From Atopsyche davidsoni (taxonomy: Eukaryota; Arthropoda; Insecta; Trichoptera; Hydrobiosidae), in NCBI GenBank assembly GCA_022113835.1, contig JAILWY010000021.1, forward strand, positions 9,982,001-10,046,000: a DNA stretch of 64,000 nt. Reading direction: 5' to 3'. Shown here one piece after another: positions 1 to 12,299 of this stretch. Made by a program: the position numbers and the translations under genes. The notes beneath the pieces were generated by a model. That model saw only the letters and a list, made by a program, of their open reading frames with translations, did not search any database and was not told the origin of the DNA. Numbering within the stretch: the stretch's first letter is position 1; every line of letters starts with the position of its first letter.

Positions 1-3000
1 TTCATTTTTTTTTGATGATCCATAATAAAAAGCTTGATACTCCAAAGCGCTCACATACAAAAATAATTGTCTTCTCCTATCCGTTTGCCTATTTACATTT
101 GCCGTTACAAATTAAAACAGTCTGTCGTTGATACAAATAATATTTATGTTAAACTTAGTAAGCTTCAGTAGATGGGTCGTGGATTACTCATATAGCCGCT
201 TGGGAAACAGCGTCTTGAGGGATGCGAAGGAGTCACCCCCGGCCCTCCCCATTGTGTAAAATATGCTGACGACGCTCCAGCAATTTGGTTCACCGATCCA
301 CTCCCCGACAATAGCAACAGCCACTCGATACAGCCGTTAGTTTACATCCAAGGGCTCCCCGGAAGCCTTCCGCCGGGTGCTTGGGAGTTTTTCTGATTTT
401 TTTCCCCTTTTGGCAATTTTTCGGTAAATTGAAAGGGCACTTTTGTGTTTCGACGCACTTCCGCTCCGCTCCGCCCCGAGATAGAAATCACATTGAAAAT
501 TCGTGGGGTTTATTTAGGCCGGCGGCATTTTTGTATTTGTTTTCGGGAAGGTTAAATAGCGAAGGTGACAGATGTTGTTTTCTTTGAACATTTCTTGCAG
601 CGTTTTATATTTTCCTTTTCAGCTGTAATTGTTTTCGGTGATTTAAAACCCATTTAATCTGTGACATTTTTAAATTACGGTATTTTTAGGATTTTAAGAT
701 CTATTTTCGTAACGGTTACTTGAATTATCAACATTAATATTTTAATAAATCGCCGGTTCGTTGTTTAATTCACGTGTTTGTGTTGCTGGAACTGCAATGC
801 ATATATATGGTGGCGCAGCTGAGGTAGCAAAGCAAGACGTGACAAGCAAACAGGACAATATTTCGTGGATGTATACCCGCAGGTCGGTGCATAAGGGTTG
901 CAAGTGGGAGGATACGGGCTGGGGTGGCTTTAGACGCGAGGGTAAATGAGACATCAAAAGGCAGACATGTTCCAGCAAATTCTTCCACCCTGCCACCACT
1001 TAAGGCTTTGAAGCTCCCCTGTACAATAGCGACGCAGTCGAAATGTTACGCCGTGTGCTGAAACGTGTGTTATCAATAAGGGATATTTCCTTTGAACTAA
1101 AATGCATACACCACATGTACTTGCGCCTCAAAATGCAGCGTATGCTACATACTCACTGTTATATATATTTATATGTAAACAGTTTTAATATTTATATAAA
1201 AAATCAACATAACGCAGAGCTTGCGAATATATGAAACATAAAATCTACATTCATTTACAAAATGTCCTCCATAAAGATTGTAATAAAAGTCCTGATAAAA
1301 TTCCGGCGCGTTTCTATATCGAACATACCGGGGAAGAAATTCACATTTATAAACATGTCTTTCCGATAATTCCCAAATTCTGGGAAGATATTCAAGTGTG
1401 ACGCTCTCGGCCCGTATCTGATGTGAGATGCGTAGGCCTCGGGTCTCAGCTTATCCCTCTGGTAAATCTCTTCCGTGCACAGACTCGTGTAGCGGAATCC
1501 CGAGCCTTGTCTCGCGAGGCAAGAAAGGACCTCCGTAAGCGCGTGTGTATACATTTTCAAAGCCCGGGTGGATAGTTAGTCAACTAGTTGTGTTTTCAGT
1601 TTGGACCCTTTGGGGCTTGGAAGAATTCTATGCCCGTGAAAAGGTATCGATTTTCTAACAACAAACAAACTTTATTACTTTCTTCGGTATAATCCTCAAT
1701 CCGGCTATTGATGTATAATCAATATTGAAATATTGTTTGAAAGATTTTAAAGTCTATACTATATATGTCAGAATTTACGCAATATTGTTGGGATGGTTTC
1801 TAAATCACAAAATAATATGAGATTTTATTCGGTTATTCAGAAAAGCAATCTCGGTTCAAGTTTCTTTATTAATCGCTCAGATCGCTAATCTTCATAGGGA
1901 AGTCCTCCAATATTTGAACTCGGTATCCGAAGTTCTGGATAAATTGGAATTGGTTTATTCAGAAGTTTGAAAGATGGAGTTGGCTTTATCTTGAATAAAA
2001 TTTATTTTCTCGGTGTCAACGCTACGAGGCGCAACTAAATCTTAAGTTTTCCATTTTCTTTGTCTATCATCTCCGTGTTCCTAGTCTGGCTTAAGCAAGT
2101 ATTACCAACAAACTACGAGAAAATCAAACTTGCTTGACTAATTACAGCCCTAATCAGATAGATAAGTATCACAAATAATTGTAAGAGCCTCTTGTCCTAT
2201 AGTATCTATAACCATCGATCAAAATTGATTACATCAAAACCCAATTAATCACAGAACAATATTATAACCTATTCTATCACAAAACTTTCTATTATAACTT
2301 ATTTAATCCTAAAAGATTTTAAGCACAGTAATACGTGTTTGAAATTTTTGTACACTTAACAAAAAGTTACCTAAAATTACTTTAGTATAAGAATCTTTGA
2401 TAAGATATAAGAACGATGTATTTATATGTAAATAAAGCATCACAAACTTATTTAGCGGGCATTCTATAAGTATTTATATCGAAATGAACGATTTATTGCT
2501 GCCTAAATTCTTTGCATTTAATTCATCCAATAACAACCGCACATTGAAATTAATTTACTGATTTAAACCCACACGCAGGTTGCACAGAGTGCATATAACA
2601 TAATTGCCATATCGACTAGAGTAGAGCCCATTCACTGCGGGTCCATTAAAATAATTCACTTTAATTCGGAAATGCCTCCAGTAATAATTTAATTTTCTAC
2701 TTCCAACATCAGAATTTGGTAATTCCTGTGTTTCATGCGCAAACGTTTAATTCAAACCACGATGTTTGCATGCTGTGCTTAGAAATGTATGTAAGATAAT
2801 TCAATAAAATAAAAATACTGCTGAGCTGTCTACTTCATAAAAAAAGTATAAACAACGAGGGAATGATTCAACACACAATTTTTGTAAGAGGATTAGCAAT
2901 TAGAAACAAAAATTTTAAGACTTTTATAAAATTTATAAGTATTTGTAAAAACTTTATGATATGAGCAATAGATAAATTGAAAATAAATAACGGCTTCATA

Positions 3001-4352
3001 AAATGGTTAGATTTTTAAAAAAATAATTATACTTTTTTGACTGAAATTTATTTTACAAATGAGCTTTCTCGACACGACAGTAATAGTGTAAATCCAAATA
3101 TAAAGTGCAATTATTCGTTTATTTAGACTGCCTTATAAATGTGACTAAAAGTGACAAAGCACCTTTAACAAATGGGCTTTAGCAACACAAAAGTAACAGT
3201 GTAAATCAAAATAATATATTAAATGAAATTATTAATTTATTCAGACTGCAGTAGCATAAATTATAAATAGCTTAAAACTATGAAATTCTCGAGTTCGACA
3301 TTTTGCTCTGCTCACAGTCCGTACGAGGGACGTGCCACCTGCTTCTCGTTTCTCAGGGGACGTTGAAATTCAGCAGAACGAATTCTGCATTCTACGTGTT
3401 AAATTTTAACTTCCCTGTCGTCCTTTGCGAGTTATTAGGGATGAATTCTCTGAAGCGCACAGTCCAAGCGATGTGTTTCGTCCTAATTCCTGTATTCAAA
3501 TTGAACGTTTGAAGGGATTTCAACTTGTGTTCCTTGAAATGCCTACGAGGGGGACTCAGTAATATTAAGATTTACTTGTAATATTAAACATTGCTCATAC
3601 TGTTTTTCATATATAGTTCTTGACTGAAATGCCTTTACAAGAAACAAGAATGCGATTTCTAGCATGAATGAAAACTTCTATATGATGTATTTTATGAAGT
3701 GTTACGCATTATTTTTTTAAGCATCGAAATGGGTAATGTGACCATTGTTTGACCCTTGTGTATATATTATACTAAGGTTACATTTTTCTAGTTTTGATAA
3801 CAAAAATATTGTCTTCGGAAATGAACAAATAAATCAATACTCTGAAACATTTCCTCGCATCATTTGTATCTCGGAACAAATACTCTTCAGAACTGGAACA
3901 CTTGAAACGGCTTGAAACTCCCGACAAGCGACCGTTCACGCGCTCTCGCTTTCGGCACTCGGGGCTAATGTAGCATGGCGCATTGGTAAACGGGGAAAAA
4001 TTAACATCGTTAACTCCGGCAACGATTGATCGCGTCCGCGCGTGACGCTGGAGCGGCGCTAGTATCCGCCCCGTCCTGGTGCGCGAGGGCCGCTGTTGCT
4101 ACCCGCGGCTTTGTATCGCCCGCCGGCTCGGGGGAGACTGCGAGGGGGTGAAGTTCTTGAGAAATCACTAGATTGTAGTGTTTGTGATTTAGCTGCTTTG
4201 GAACATCTTAATATATATGCTATACGGCACCCCTTCGAGATAATTGTATAAATTTATGCAGTTAGGAACACACAGTCGTGCATAAGACTCATTGAACAAT
4301 ATAATAAACTAGACGATTATTTTTTCATTTATTGTTTTCCTTCACTTTGAAC
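1..4352. other. non-coding, AT-rich, two GC islands
   Basis: No coding exon is supported. GC-richer islands lie at about 195-400 and 3900-4145 (the latter CpG-rich). A moderately GC-rich stretch at 1360-1560 carries a 101-codon minus-strand frame without recognisable homology. The rest is low-complexity AT-rich DNA. Confidence 0.6.
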
Positions 4353-4887
4353 CAGGGGTCGACAAAGTGCGGCTCCGGAGCCGCATGCGGCTCTTTGACC
4401 CCTTAAGTGCGGCTCTGGGCATCCCCGGGCATTGATTTTAACAAAATTAAGATTAACAACATACAAACCGGACTTACTTAAACTATCCAAGGAGATGCAA
4501 GGATATCGTTCGCATTAAATGTTTGTCGGTCATTAAAAACGATTTTAATGTTTTTTTTTTTTTCATTTTTAGTTGCGACTTGTAGAGAATATATTCTGAT
4601 TTTTTTATTTTAAGTACTTACATATAATGAATAACACTTTATTTTTTTAACATATGTGTTTTATTATATTACACTTTCTATTTCATATCTTTTCAAAATT
4701 GTATTATATTAGCTTCAAAGCCCTGAGGGCGTTTGTTTGATAATAAATGAAGAAATCAAGTTTTATTCGGTATACCCGCAATTTAATAAAGTGTTATATT
4801 ACAATAGAGGTTTGTTAAATCAATAAACAAATTTTACGTAGTAATGTACATATTTAGCTCTTTAGTAAATAAGTTTGCCGATCCCTG
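4353..4887. mobile_element. non-autonomous hAT element with 8-bp target duplication
   Basis: The left end starts CAGGGGTCGACAAAGTGCGG and continues with GGCTC/GAGCC motifs typical of hAT termini. The right end, read inward on the minus strand, starts CAGGGATCGGCAAACT. The flanking octamers are CTTTGAAC (4345-4352) and CTTTAAGC (4888-4895), six of eight identical, as expected for an aged hAT target duplication. The AT-rich 535-bp interior has no transposase, so it moved with proteins from another copy. Confidence 0.85.
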
Positions 4888-5595
4888 CTTTAAGCAGATC
4901 TGTGCTCATTTTATAAGCGTATTTTTTTCATGTTTATTCCATATTTACTCAATACTAGTTTTTGTAGGTTGAAAATCGTAGTAAACAGAATCATTTAGAA
5001 AAATTGCTAAAAAAAAAATATTTCATATGGTTGTTAGATTAAAATGCATTTCAGAATATACAAATATTTTCTATTGCATTGTAAAATTTCATTGAAATTT
5101 ATTTCGTCGTTGTACAGCCATGCTCAACCGCTGGAGTGCGATAATAATAAAAGCGAACACTTTCTGTTCTGTAAGGAGTAATTTAAATTAGGGGTATAAA
5201 TAAATGTTCGGCTCGCGTTGCTCCTCCCCGGGGCGGCGCGGGCTGATGGACGGCGCAAGTTTCATCCCCGCGGCAAGGAGCTGCCGAGTCGACACTACAG
5301 CCTAATTTATGGCCCGCGGGGTGTTCGACTCCCGCTCCGCAGCGAACGGCCGTCTTATGGAAATGCGACCGGAGCAGACTCTTTTAAATTCGCCTTGCGG
5401 TCATTTAAACCCGCCGCTCGGATCCCCGCTCGGGCAAACAGAGGATGCGCGAGTAATGACCAGCGACTCCCGGCGTATTTTATCGGACACTGGAAACAAT
5501 GAACTCGAGTTTATACAACAATTGCTGAAGCTACGTGAGATAAACTTTTATTGTTGTATACATTTTACTTTATTTTTAAGTACATAATAGACATA
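4888..5595. other. non-coding with CpG-rich island
   Basis: AT-rich sequence is followed by a GC-rich island at about 5205-5480. Overlapping short frames in the island lack any recognisable protein and look like composition effects. A regulatory role is possible. Confidence 0.5.
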
Positions 5596-6345
5596 CGAAG
5601 GCGGTCCGATAAGTACTTAGACTACAAAAGAAAAACGAAAATTTTGGAAAAGCGGTGATTTATTTCTCAAAATAGTCTCTTTTCAGCTCGATACACTTGA
5701 CCCAGCGATGCTCCAACTTCTTTAAACCAAATGAAAAATACGTTTTCTCGAGGTCTGAAAAGTAGGTCTCCGTGGCGGCGATGACCTCCTCATTCGTCTT
5801 AAATTTCTGCCCGGCGAGTGACTTTTTCAAGTTTGGAAACAAAAAATAATCGCACGGGGCTAAATCTGGAGAATACGGTGGATGGGGGAGCAGTTCGTAG
5901 TGCAATTTGATCAATTTGGCCGTGGCGACGGTGGAGGTGTGAGCCGGTGCGTTGTCATGGTGGAAGAGCAGTTTTTTCGTCGCCAAATGGGGCCGTTTTT
6001 TCTGCAATTCGGCATCGAATCGGCCCAATAATTCGGCATAGTAGAGCCCTGTGACCGTTTTGCCCTTCTCCAGGTAGTCAATGTGGCCATCACCTTTCTG
6101 GCCGATAGGACAGTCTTCGCCTTCTTCGGAGCACGTTCGCCGGGTGAAGTCCATTGTTTCGACTGTTCCTTCGTATCTGGTTTGTACCAGTGGATCCATG
6201 TTTCATCGACGGTCACGAAACGACGCAGAAACTCCTTCGGATTGCGCTTAAACAGCGTCAAACACTGCTCCGATGTGGTTTCACGGTTGCGCTTGTTGTC
6301 CGGAGTGAGCAAACGCGGCACCCATCCATGTTGCATCTCGTATGC
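5596..6345 (-). pseudogene. mariner transposase remnant (C-terminal catalytic part plus one terminal repeat)
   Basis: Read on the minus strand this is the DDE domain of a mariner transposase. The first Asp is in TVDETWIHWY (6205-6207), the second in HHDNAPAH (5954-5956), and the third in SPDLAPCDY (5849-5851), with 34 residues between the last two, the DD34D hallmark. A terminal-repeat-like sequence (GCGGTCCGATAAGTACTTAG) ends next to a TA at 5594-5595. The copy is dead: the N-terminal DNA-binding region is missing beyond about 6345, and near 6085 a short deletion removes roughly ten residues normally present between VMA and IDYL and changes the frame. The family is certain; the subfamily is not. 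Confidence 0.95.
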
Positions 6346-7931
6346 ATTACATACCTAAAGATTCACTATAAATCGTATTTATCATACTAGTAGTTTGTCA
6401 ATAAAAATTTAGTTTAACAGCGTCGTTCTTTAGTCATTATTTATAAAAAAAAAACGTTTGTTATATATCACGGCTTAAATGATATTTTAAGGCAACTTTT
6501 TATTTTATGTAGAAAATAAGACGAGTTTTTAAAAAGTATCAAAAGATACACAGATCATATCACAGCAAGTATCAATAGTCATTATTTGTTCATTAAATAT
6601 TTATATTTTTAGTAACAAAGCCTATCAAAGTGATATAAATAAAATTTCCATTGCTGAGGACTCCCACGTTAAACGTATAATTTTCATCAATTTTAATCAA
6701 ATAACAATAACAACGCAACAAAACTTTTATAGTTAAAAAAAATAATTCTTGTAATAATAATGAAGCGAACCACTTTTGGCTTTGCTTTTGCTATTTCAAA
6801 ACTCAATCTTATTTTCTTCCTAAGTAGCCGGAGTAAATAAACACTCTGACCTTTCAAGCGACACGTTTCGCTTACTCGCCTGTGATTTTACTTTCAGATG
6901 AGATTTTTCCACGCCCCGCAGCAACGCAAGATCCGTACAAACTATTAACCTAAATTCTTCAGGCTTTACGTCTTTGTATATAATGTTTCTTGATAATATC
7001 ACGACTTTTGAAGTCAGTTTTCTATATCGTATTTGCAAAATGCAATTGCAAAATAGTAAATTACTCACAACACAAATACATCATTCTGTATATTGCAAAT
7101 CTCAAAGAAAAGCGTTTTCTATAATATCAATGAACATTATATTATAAGTTTTATTTTAAACACTTTGATAGATGTGCACTTAAACGAATATATTCAGCAT
7201 AAAAATAAATAGTAATGCAGTTTAAATTAAAAGTCAATGATCAAATATATAAACGAGCAATTGTTAACGAGAAAAATAATAACACTTGAAAGGTTATATC
7301 AAATACATAGGCCGTCGAATTGCCTCGTTATTTTTGGCTGAATTCCGTTACTTTCTATTAAATTGATCAATTTATATAACCACGCATAAAAATCATGTAG
7401 TTTATAGTTACGCGGTACAGATATTTCTTATAATATTTTATTTTTATATTTGGTAGGAATTATTCAAATAGGACGTCGTCGCCGGTACATGAGGCTGTTG
7501 TTCTCCACCCCAATTGACTTCTCTAGGTGAAATTCACGGAGGAACTGTATTTATAGAATGCCAAGAGGTTTTTTTTTCCTGCAGGCTTTTCATACGTCTG
7601 ACAGGAATCTTGAGAATAATGCTCTAATTTTGAGGTTCCTTGCATACGGCATTACCGACGCCATCTGCGCTCTGCTAGGGGGTACGATTCAAATGAGATT
7701 TTTCAATAGACGGTATTTGTTTATTTATATTTTTAAATTAAGTAACCTTCCTCTACCGCTATCTTACTTATTTTTTATTTATAAAGCAATATTCTGTATT
7801 TCTAAAATATGTTAAAATCACTCACTTAAAAACAGTATAGATAGGTAAAGTAATAGAATTAATAAATCGAATACGTGACACGTTCGAACTCACAAGAGTA
7901 TAATAAAAGGTTACAAATAGTAAGCAAGTAT
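6346..7931. other. non-coding AT-rich stretch
   Basis: No gene, terminal repeats or tandem array recognised. Short open frames (for example 6820-7068 minus and 7558-7815 plus) have no recognisable domains. Confidence 0.5.
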
Positions 7932-8140
7932 ATTAAGAAATTCAATATTTTTGACAGAGAGTACTTGGTGGAATTCCATTTTAATATTTTGAATAAAAAT
8001 ACTTGAGTGATTTTCCACATTTTTGTTTTTATTAGTGACCGGTTTCGCCAACCTTTCACGTTGGCATTATCAAACAGAGTGGAAAATCACTTAAGTATTT
8101 TTATTCAAAATATTCAAGTATATTAAAGTGACCGGTTCTG
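7932..8140 (-). mobile_element. Penelope-like foldback repeat, family 1, copy a
   Basis: On the minus strand a hammerhead-like core is followed by GTGGAAAATCACTCAAGTAT, a TATTCAAAATATT-type stretch, GGAATTCCACCAAGTACTCT and AAAATATTGAATTTC. On the other side (8081-8120) the same GGAAAATCACTTAAGTATTT sequence recurs in opposite orientation, making a large inverted repeat around the core. The same unit recurs at about 11.3-12.2 kb and 60.8 kb. Assignment to Penelope-like retroelements is inferred from the association of such minimal hammerheads with their terminal repeats. Confidence 0.6.
8035..8080 (-). ncRNA. hammerhead-ribozyme-like motif (family 1, copy a)
   Basis: The minus strand reads TTGATAA, then T, a 6-bp stem II GCCAAC/GTTGGC closed by GTGAAAG, then GAAAC, CG, GTC. 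This is hammerhead order with a two-pair stem III (A-U, C-G). The canonical CTGATGA has C3 to T and G8 to A, a paired change at the 3-8 base pair. Activity is unknown. Confidence 0.6.
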
Positions 8141-11100
8141 TTTGTTCAGCTTTAAACGTTTATGGAGTATATTTGGCTTTATACAGGAATAAGTTTTTTG
8201 GGAAGCGTTTTTATGTTACAAATAATTTTAACTCAAATTGCACAATAACTACAATTGTTTATTAAAAATTTGTCTACAGTACAGTCCAAAGTATATTTTT
8301 TTAGTTACATGCCGGATGTTTTATTATCTCCTTATAATTTAGTTTGTCAATCGGTGACATTTAAGTATGTTGTTTGCACAGTAGTTCTGTGTGGATCGAA
8401 AAGCAAAAAAGTGATTTATATCCAAGCAAAAAAATAAACAATGAGAAAGCGTTTGAGACGAGACCGACTCATAGACCCATCCATAGTCAGCCGGAAGTCT
8501 CAAGATCGGCTGGAGTGCTCGAGCAGCCCTTACACTTCACCCCCGCGTCACTCTCGCTTTCAGAACAAAAAGGCTGAAGATCCGCCCCCGTCTCACCTTT
8601 GTTACTATACGGCCAGACGGGATTGACCCTTTGCGGAACTTCGGTCATTACGGAGATTTCATTTCGGCCTCTGTAAGTGTGACGACGGATTTAATTTGGT
8701 CTTCTCTGAACGCACCGCTTCCGGTATGAAGGTAATGTGCCTCATTACTATAAAAGAAATTAACGATTACGGGCTTTCTAGTTGTTAAATGATAATTATA
8801 AATTATCTTACAATATTACGTATATAGAATCATATTGCGTTTTCTACGTGAAACCTTTTTTAATATATGTTATTTTTTGATTACAATTTCAAGCCTAAAA
8901 ACATTTGAAACATATCACGTTCACCAAAAAAAGTTTTTTTTAGAATAACAACCCTAGTATTAATGTATGTAAATATATTTTTTTAATATGAAGTGTTTAT
9001 ATTGATGGTTTCGTATTATATTTCGATAGCTATCGTCTTTGGTTTTGTTTCAATAAATTTTCTCCGCAATTTGTAGCTTGTCAGATATCTTCAAAAGTTT
9101 CGACTAGAAAATCCAAATTTATCTCGTCACGGAGCCTCAGGGATCATTTATAACGGAGATTCATTTATATTTGATTCCCGGAAGTCCCACCCCTAAACTT
9201 CATATTTCCAGCGAAATCACCATAATCTCAGAGACTAATATCCCTTCCCGATACTTAACGATTTAAACTTGTTATCTCGGGAGCAAAGTCAAATCTAGCG
9301 CCAGCGATATGAAATACAAAGCCAGAAATTCCCGGCTCATCATTTCTCACGCCTCGGATAATAATCCGTCTCTCTGGATAATCACCTGGAGCAATGAGCT
9401 CTGCTGTCAACACGGATGGTGTCAAATCGTCAGTCATCAGTCAGTCTTATTGGCCCCCCCGGTCTGAAAAGAAGGCTGTATCTACAGACCGCCTCCAGTC
9501 CCCTCGGCTGTCCGCCACCCTTCCTGCTTCCCACCCCCAGTGCCGGACCAGGAGTGATGACTTTAATCCAGAAAAGCAAATCCGGGGCTAATTAAAGAGC
9601 AGCGTGATCTCCCTTCCTTCGACTCTGCCGGCCGTGGATACGATCAATTCTCACGATCGTGCCTTCCTTGTTCGACTGCTAGCAATAATATATTATTGCA
9701 AGGGAGGACCTAATGATTCCTCATTAGTAAATTGAAAGCAGTTGTTTTTGAATTATCACTAACGTTATATTGACGCTGACTTCTAAAATTTATTATATTT
9801 TTTATTTCTTTCATATTCGTCAACATATGTTTTTTTAAATATTTTTAAATAAACCTTTGAAAAAAAGCACTCAATCTAAGGTCAGATGTATTATGAATAT
9901 TCATAAAAACACAACATTAAAACAGAAGTTACTGAAAACTGAAACAAGTTTTCTACAGTGTAGTTGTACGGTTGATCGATTGGGCGTTTTGATAACAAAG
10001 GGACGGGCTGGGGGCGCAGCCCCGGGTGTTGCCTGCAGTGATGGATGACCAGCTGGCGTGGCCAGCAGCACGTGTCTCTGGCCTGCAGGCGTACCCCAAC
10101 AGCCTTCCTTGAGCATATTGGCTTCTCAGATATTTCAGCTTTAATGAAGGACTGACATGGCGTTTCCGGGAGCGCTATTTTTTCAGCCTGAACGTAGACA
10201 ATAGAACATACGAAAAATTGTCTGTATTACGAATAATATAAATGTTCTCCACTTTTCATATATTCAGAAAATATCCACATAAATATTCAACGACCCCTTA
10301 ATACAAAAACCAAACACGTATATCAAAATACAAACAACCAAATTCTAGTATAGTGTGCATTTAAAATAAGAATTACATTCACAGTAAAAGAAATGTTTGT
10401 TAAAAAAATGTATAAAAGGCAGTAGGAATATAAATAATAGAAAATATACTTGCTTTTTAGTGAGTCCTTGTTCAGTTAAACTTATTCATATTTTTCAATT
10501 TCCAAGATGTGCTTAAATGTAAAAAAATCAAAAATTTAAATAAGAATATTTTTTATGTACTTAGACTTTTTACATTTTTTAAATAATTTGTTTAATGAAG
10601 TAACTTTTTAAACTCCATTTGCCTATGTATATATATAAATAAAACCCATTGGCCTGCAAACACACTCGCGCAACCAAAGCGACGCAGAACTAAATCCCTC
10701 CAAGGCCTCGAGTCCCAGTGTTTGATCCTTAATTGTGAGAGCAAGCGTCGAGCAAAATTTACACAACTTCATTTGGGTTCCTAGAAAAGCCAACAAAAGG
10801 ACAAACAGACTCCCCTAACGAAGATCAATTCTATTAATACCTAACGAAGTCTACAGCGTCAGCATCTCTAATGCCCCTCCTTTGAGATTGATTTAATCTT
10901 TTGCTTTTATGTGCCTCTTCTCAAAGCAATTTGTCTTGAGTGACCTTTAGTTGATTGGCGAGGTAGAGCGTCTGCTTGGCCGACATTTGTCACCCCGCCA
11001 TGAGACTTGCAGACCTCTCATGGAGGTTGCGGGTCGAGTAATCTTTGATCTCGCTGCTTCCGCTATTGTTTTATCGATATATTATACGCAGCCCCTATAT

Positions 11101-11249
11101 CGTGTTCCATTGTTGCCGTATTCTATTAAGGCTACTTAAATTAACCTGCAAAGCATCCACTGATTAGACACTCTTGAGTAAATGATATCATTTCAAATTC
11201 GTAACATTTTATATCTTTTTTGGATTAAATATTCTATTTAGTAATATAT
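8141..11249. other. non-coding with GC islands
   Basis: GC-richer islands at about 8440-8700, 9255-9660 and 9980-10110 sit in AT-rich DNA. The first has two overlapping short frames and a GTAAGT at its 3' edge (8673), so a hidden exon cannot be excluded, but no domain is recognised. The region 10940-11110 has a 62-codon frame, also unrecognised. Confidence 0.5.
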
Positions 11250-11360
11250 TCAATATTTTTTACAGAGATTACTTAGTGGAATTCAATTCTAATATTTTTT
11301 TGAGTGATTTTCTACATGTTCGTTTTTATTTGTGACTGGTTTCGCCTACCTTTCAACTGC
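11250..11360 (-). mobile_element. Penelope-like family 1 fragment, copy b (truncated core)
   Basis: The tail sequence (AATATT..., TAGTGGAATTCAATTCTAAT, TGAGTGATTTTCTACATG) and the GTGACTGGTTTCGCC part of the hammerhead-like motif are present. The sequence diverges after CTACCTTTCAACTG, so the core is lost. Confidence 0.55.
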
Positions 11361-11687
11361 TTAATGACCGGGTTATTTTCAACAAGTCTCCACTATTATT
11401 CCCTATTGCTAAATCACATCTTTAAAAAACCATTTACTGCGCAAATACCTATTATTTACACTACAGGACAAACCCCATCACAGGATAACTGCTGCTACAC
11501 CTCAAAGCCACTACTTTAGATAATTACCCCATTGTTCACAAAAAATTACTATTATATAGAATCCTCCACTTGTCAGGTACATTAAAATAACATTACCTCT
11601 TACCACCTGACAATCACTCTCAATCTTTCCAACAACCTCTCCCTCTAACAATTGTTTACCTAATTGCTTATTATTATATAAAATCTC
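11361..11687 (+). other. unassigned sequence between inverted family 1 copies
   Basis: C/A-richer sequence (many CCT, CAC, ACC) leads directly into the plus-strand hammerhead-like motif. It could be the 3' end of the parent retroelement's body. No reverse transcriptase or GIY-YIG motif can be read. Confidence 0.3.
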
Positions 11688-11733
11688 ACTCTGTTTGATA
11701 ATGCCAACGTGAAAGGTTGGCGAAACCGGTCAC
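11688..11733 (+). ncRNA. hammerhead-ribozyme-like motif (family 1, plus copy)
   Basis: TTGATAA at 11695-11701, stem II GCCAAC/GTTGGC with loop GTGAAAG, GAAAC at 11722-11726, CG, and GTC at 11729-11731. It is identical in the core to the 8.05-kb copy but in the opposite orientation, and is followed by AATAAAAACGAACATG. Confidence 0.6.
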
Positions 11734-11990
11734 AAATAAAAACGAACATGTGAAAAATACTCAAGTATATTACTCAAAAATATTAAAATACTTGAGTGAT
11801 TTTCCACATAATCGTTTTTATTTGTGACCGGATTCGCTAACCTTTCACGTTGGCATTATCAAACAGAGTCTCGAAGTTTCGAAACCGGTCACTCAAGTAT
11901 TTTACTCAAAACTATTAAAATGGAATTCCTCCAAGTACTCTGTGTCAAAAATATTGAATTTCTTATTTATAAAACATCAATAAATTTGTA
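11734..11990. mobile_element. Penelope-like family 1 inverted copies
   Basis: After the plus copy, the tail runs to about 11790 and is met head-on by a minus-strand copy (11776-11869), followed by a plus-strand partial motif GAAACCGGTCAC at 11881-11892 and its tail (GGAATTCCTCCAAGTACTCT, AAAATATTGAATTTC). At least three pieces of the same repeat are stacked in alternating orientation. Confidence 0.6.
11824..11869 (-). ncRNA. degenerate hammerhead-like motif (family 1, copy c)
   Basis: TTGATAA is intact on the minus strand, but GAAAC has become GAATC and stem II has one change (GGTTAGC). It is probably inactive. Confidence 0.45.
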
Positions 11991-12159
11991 CAATACGCAT
12001 AATTATTTAAAAAAATATATATTTCATTCCAAGAGAGATTAACAGTAGTAAACTTATTCATCCGATATTAAAAATCAGGCACACAAATTTAGGTGAAAAT
12101 TTAGGTAAATATAACTTAAATCCCCAATTCGTGTAATCTGATTCCAATTACTAAAATAT

Positions 12160-12212
12160 TTTAACTGTGGAAAATCACTCAAATATTTTATTCAAAAATA
12201 TTAATAATATAT
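12160..12212 (+). repeat. family 1 tail fragment
   Basis: GTGGAAAATCACTCAAATAT followed by TTATTCAAAAATATTAAT matches the tail of the hammerhead-bearing repeats, without a core. Confidence 0.5.
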
Positions 12213-12299
12213 CACATTAATCTCAATGAAGTATGTGTATGAATATTGTGATATAATCGCAGATTTATAAATCAATTGTTACGTAATACTAGGGGTAGA

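Noticed and set aside
1255..1560. 101-codon minus-strand frame
   Set aside because: No domain, no splice support and no similarity that I recognise; length is within chance in a moderately GC-rich patch.
5218..5587. Two overlapping plus-strand frames over the 5.2-kb GC island
   Set aside because: They overlap in different frames, have Arg/Ala/Pro-rich composition and no domain; explained by GC content.
8441..8672. Possible upstream exon ending at a GTAAGT donor (8673)
   Set aside because: The best frame stops before the donor and no acceptor or domain links it to the SASH1-like gene.
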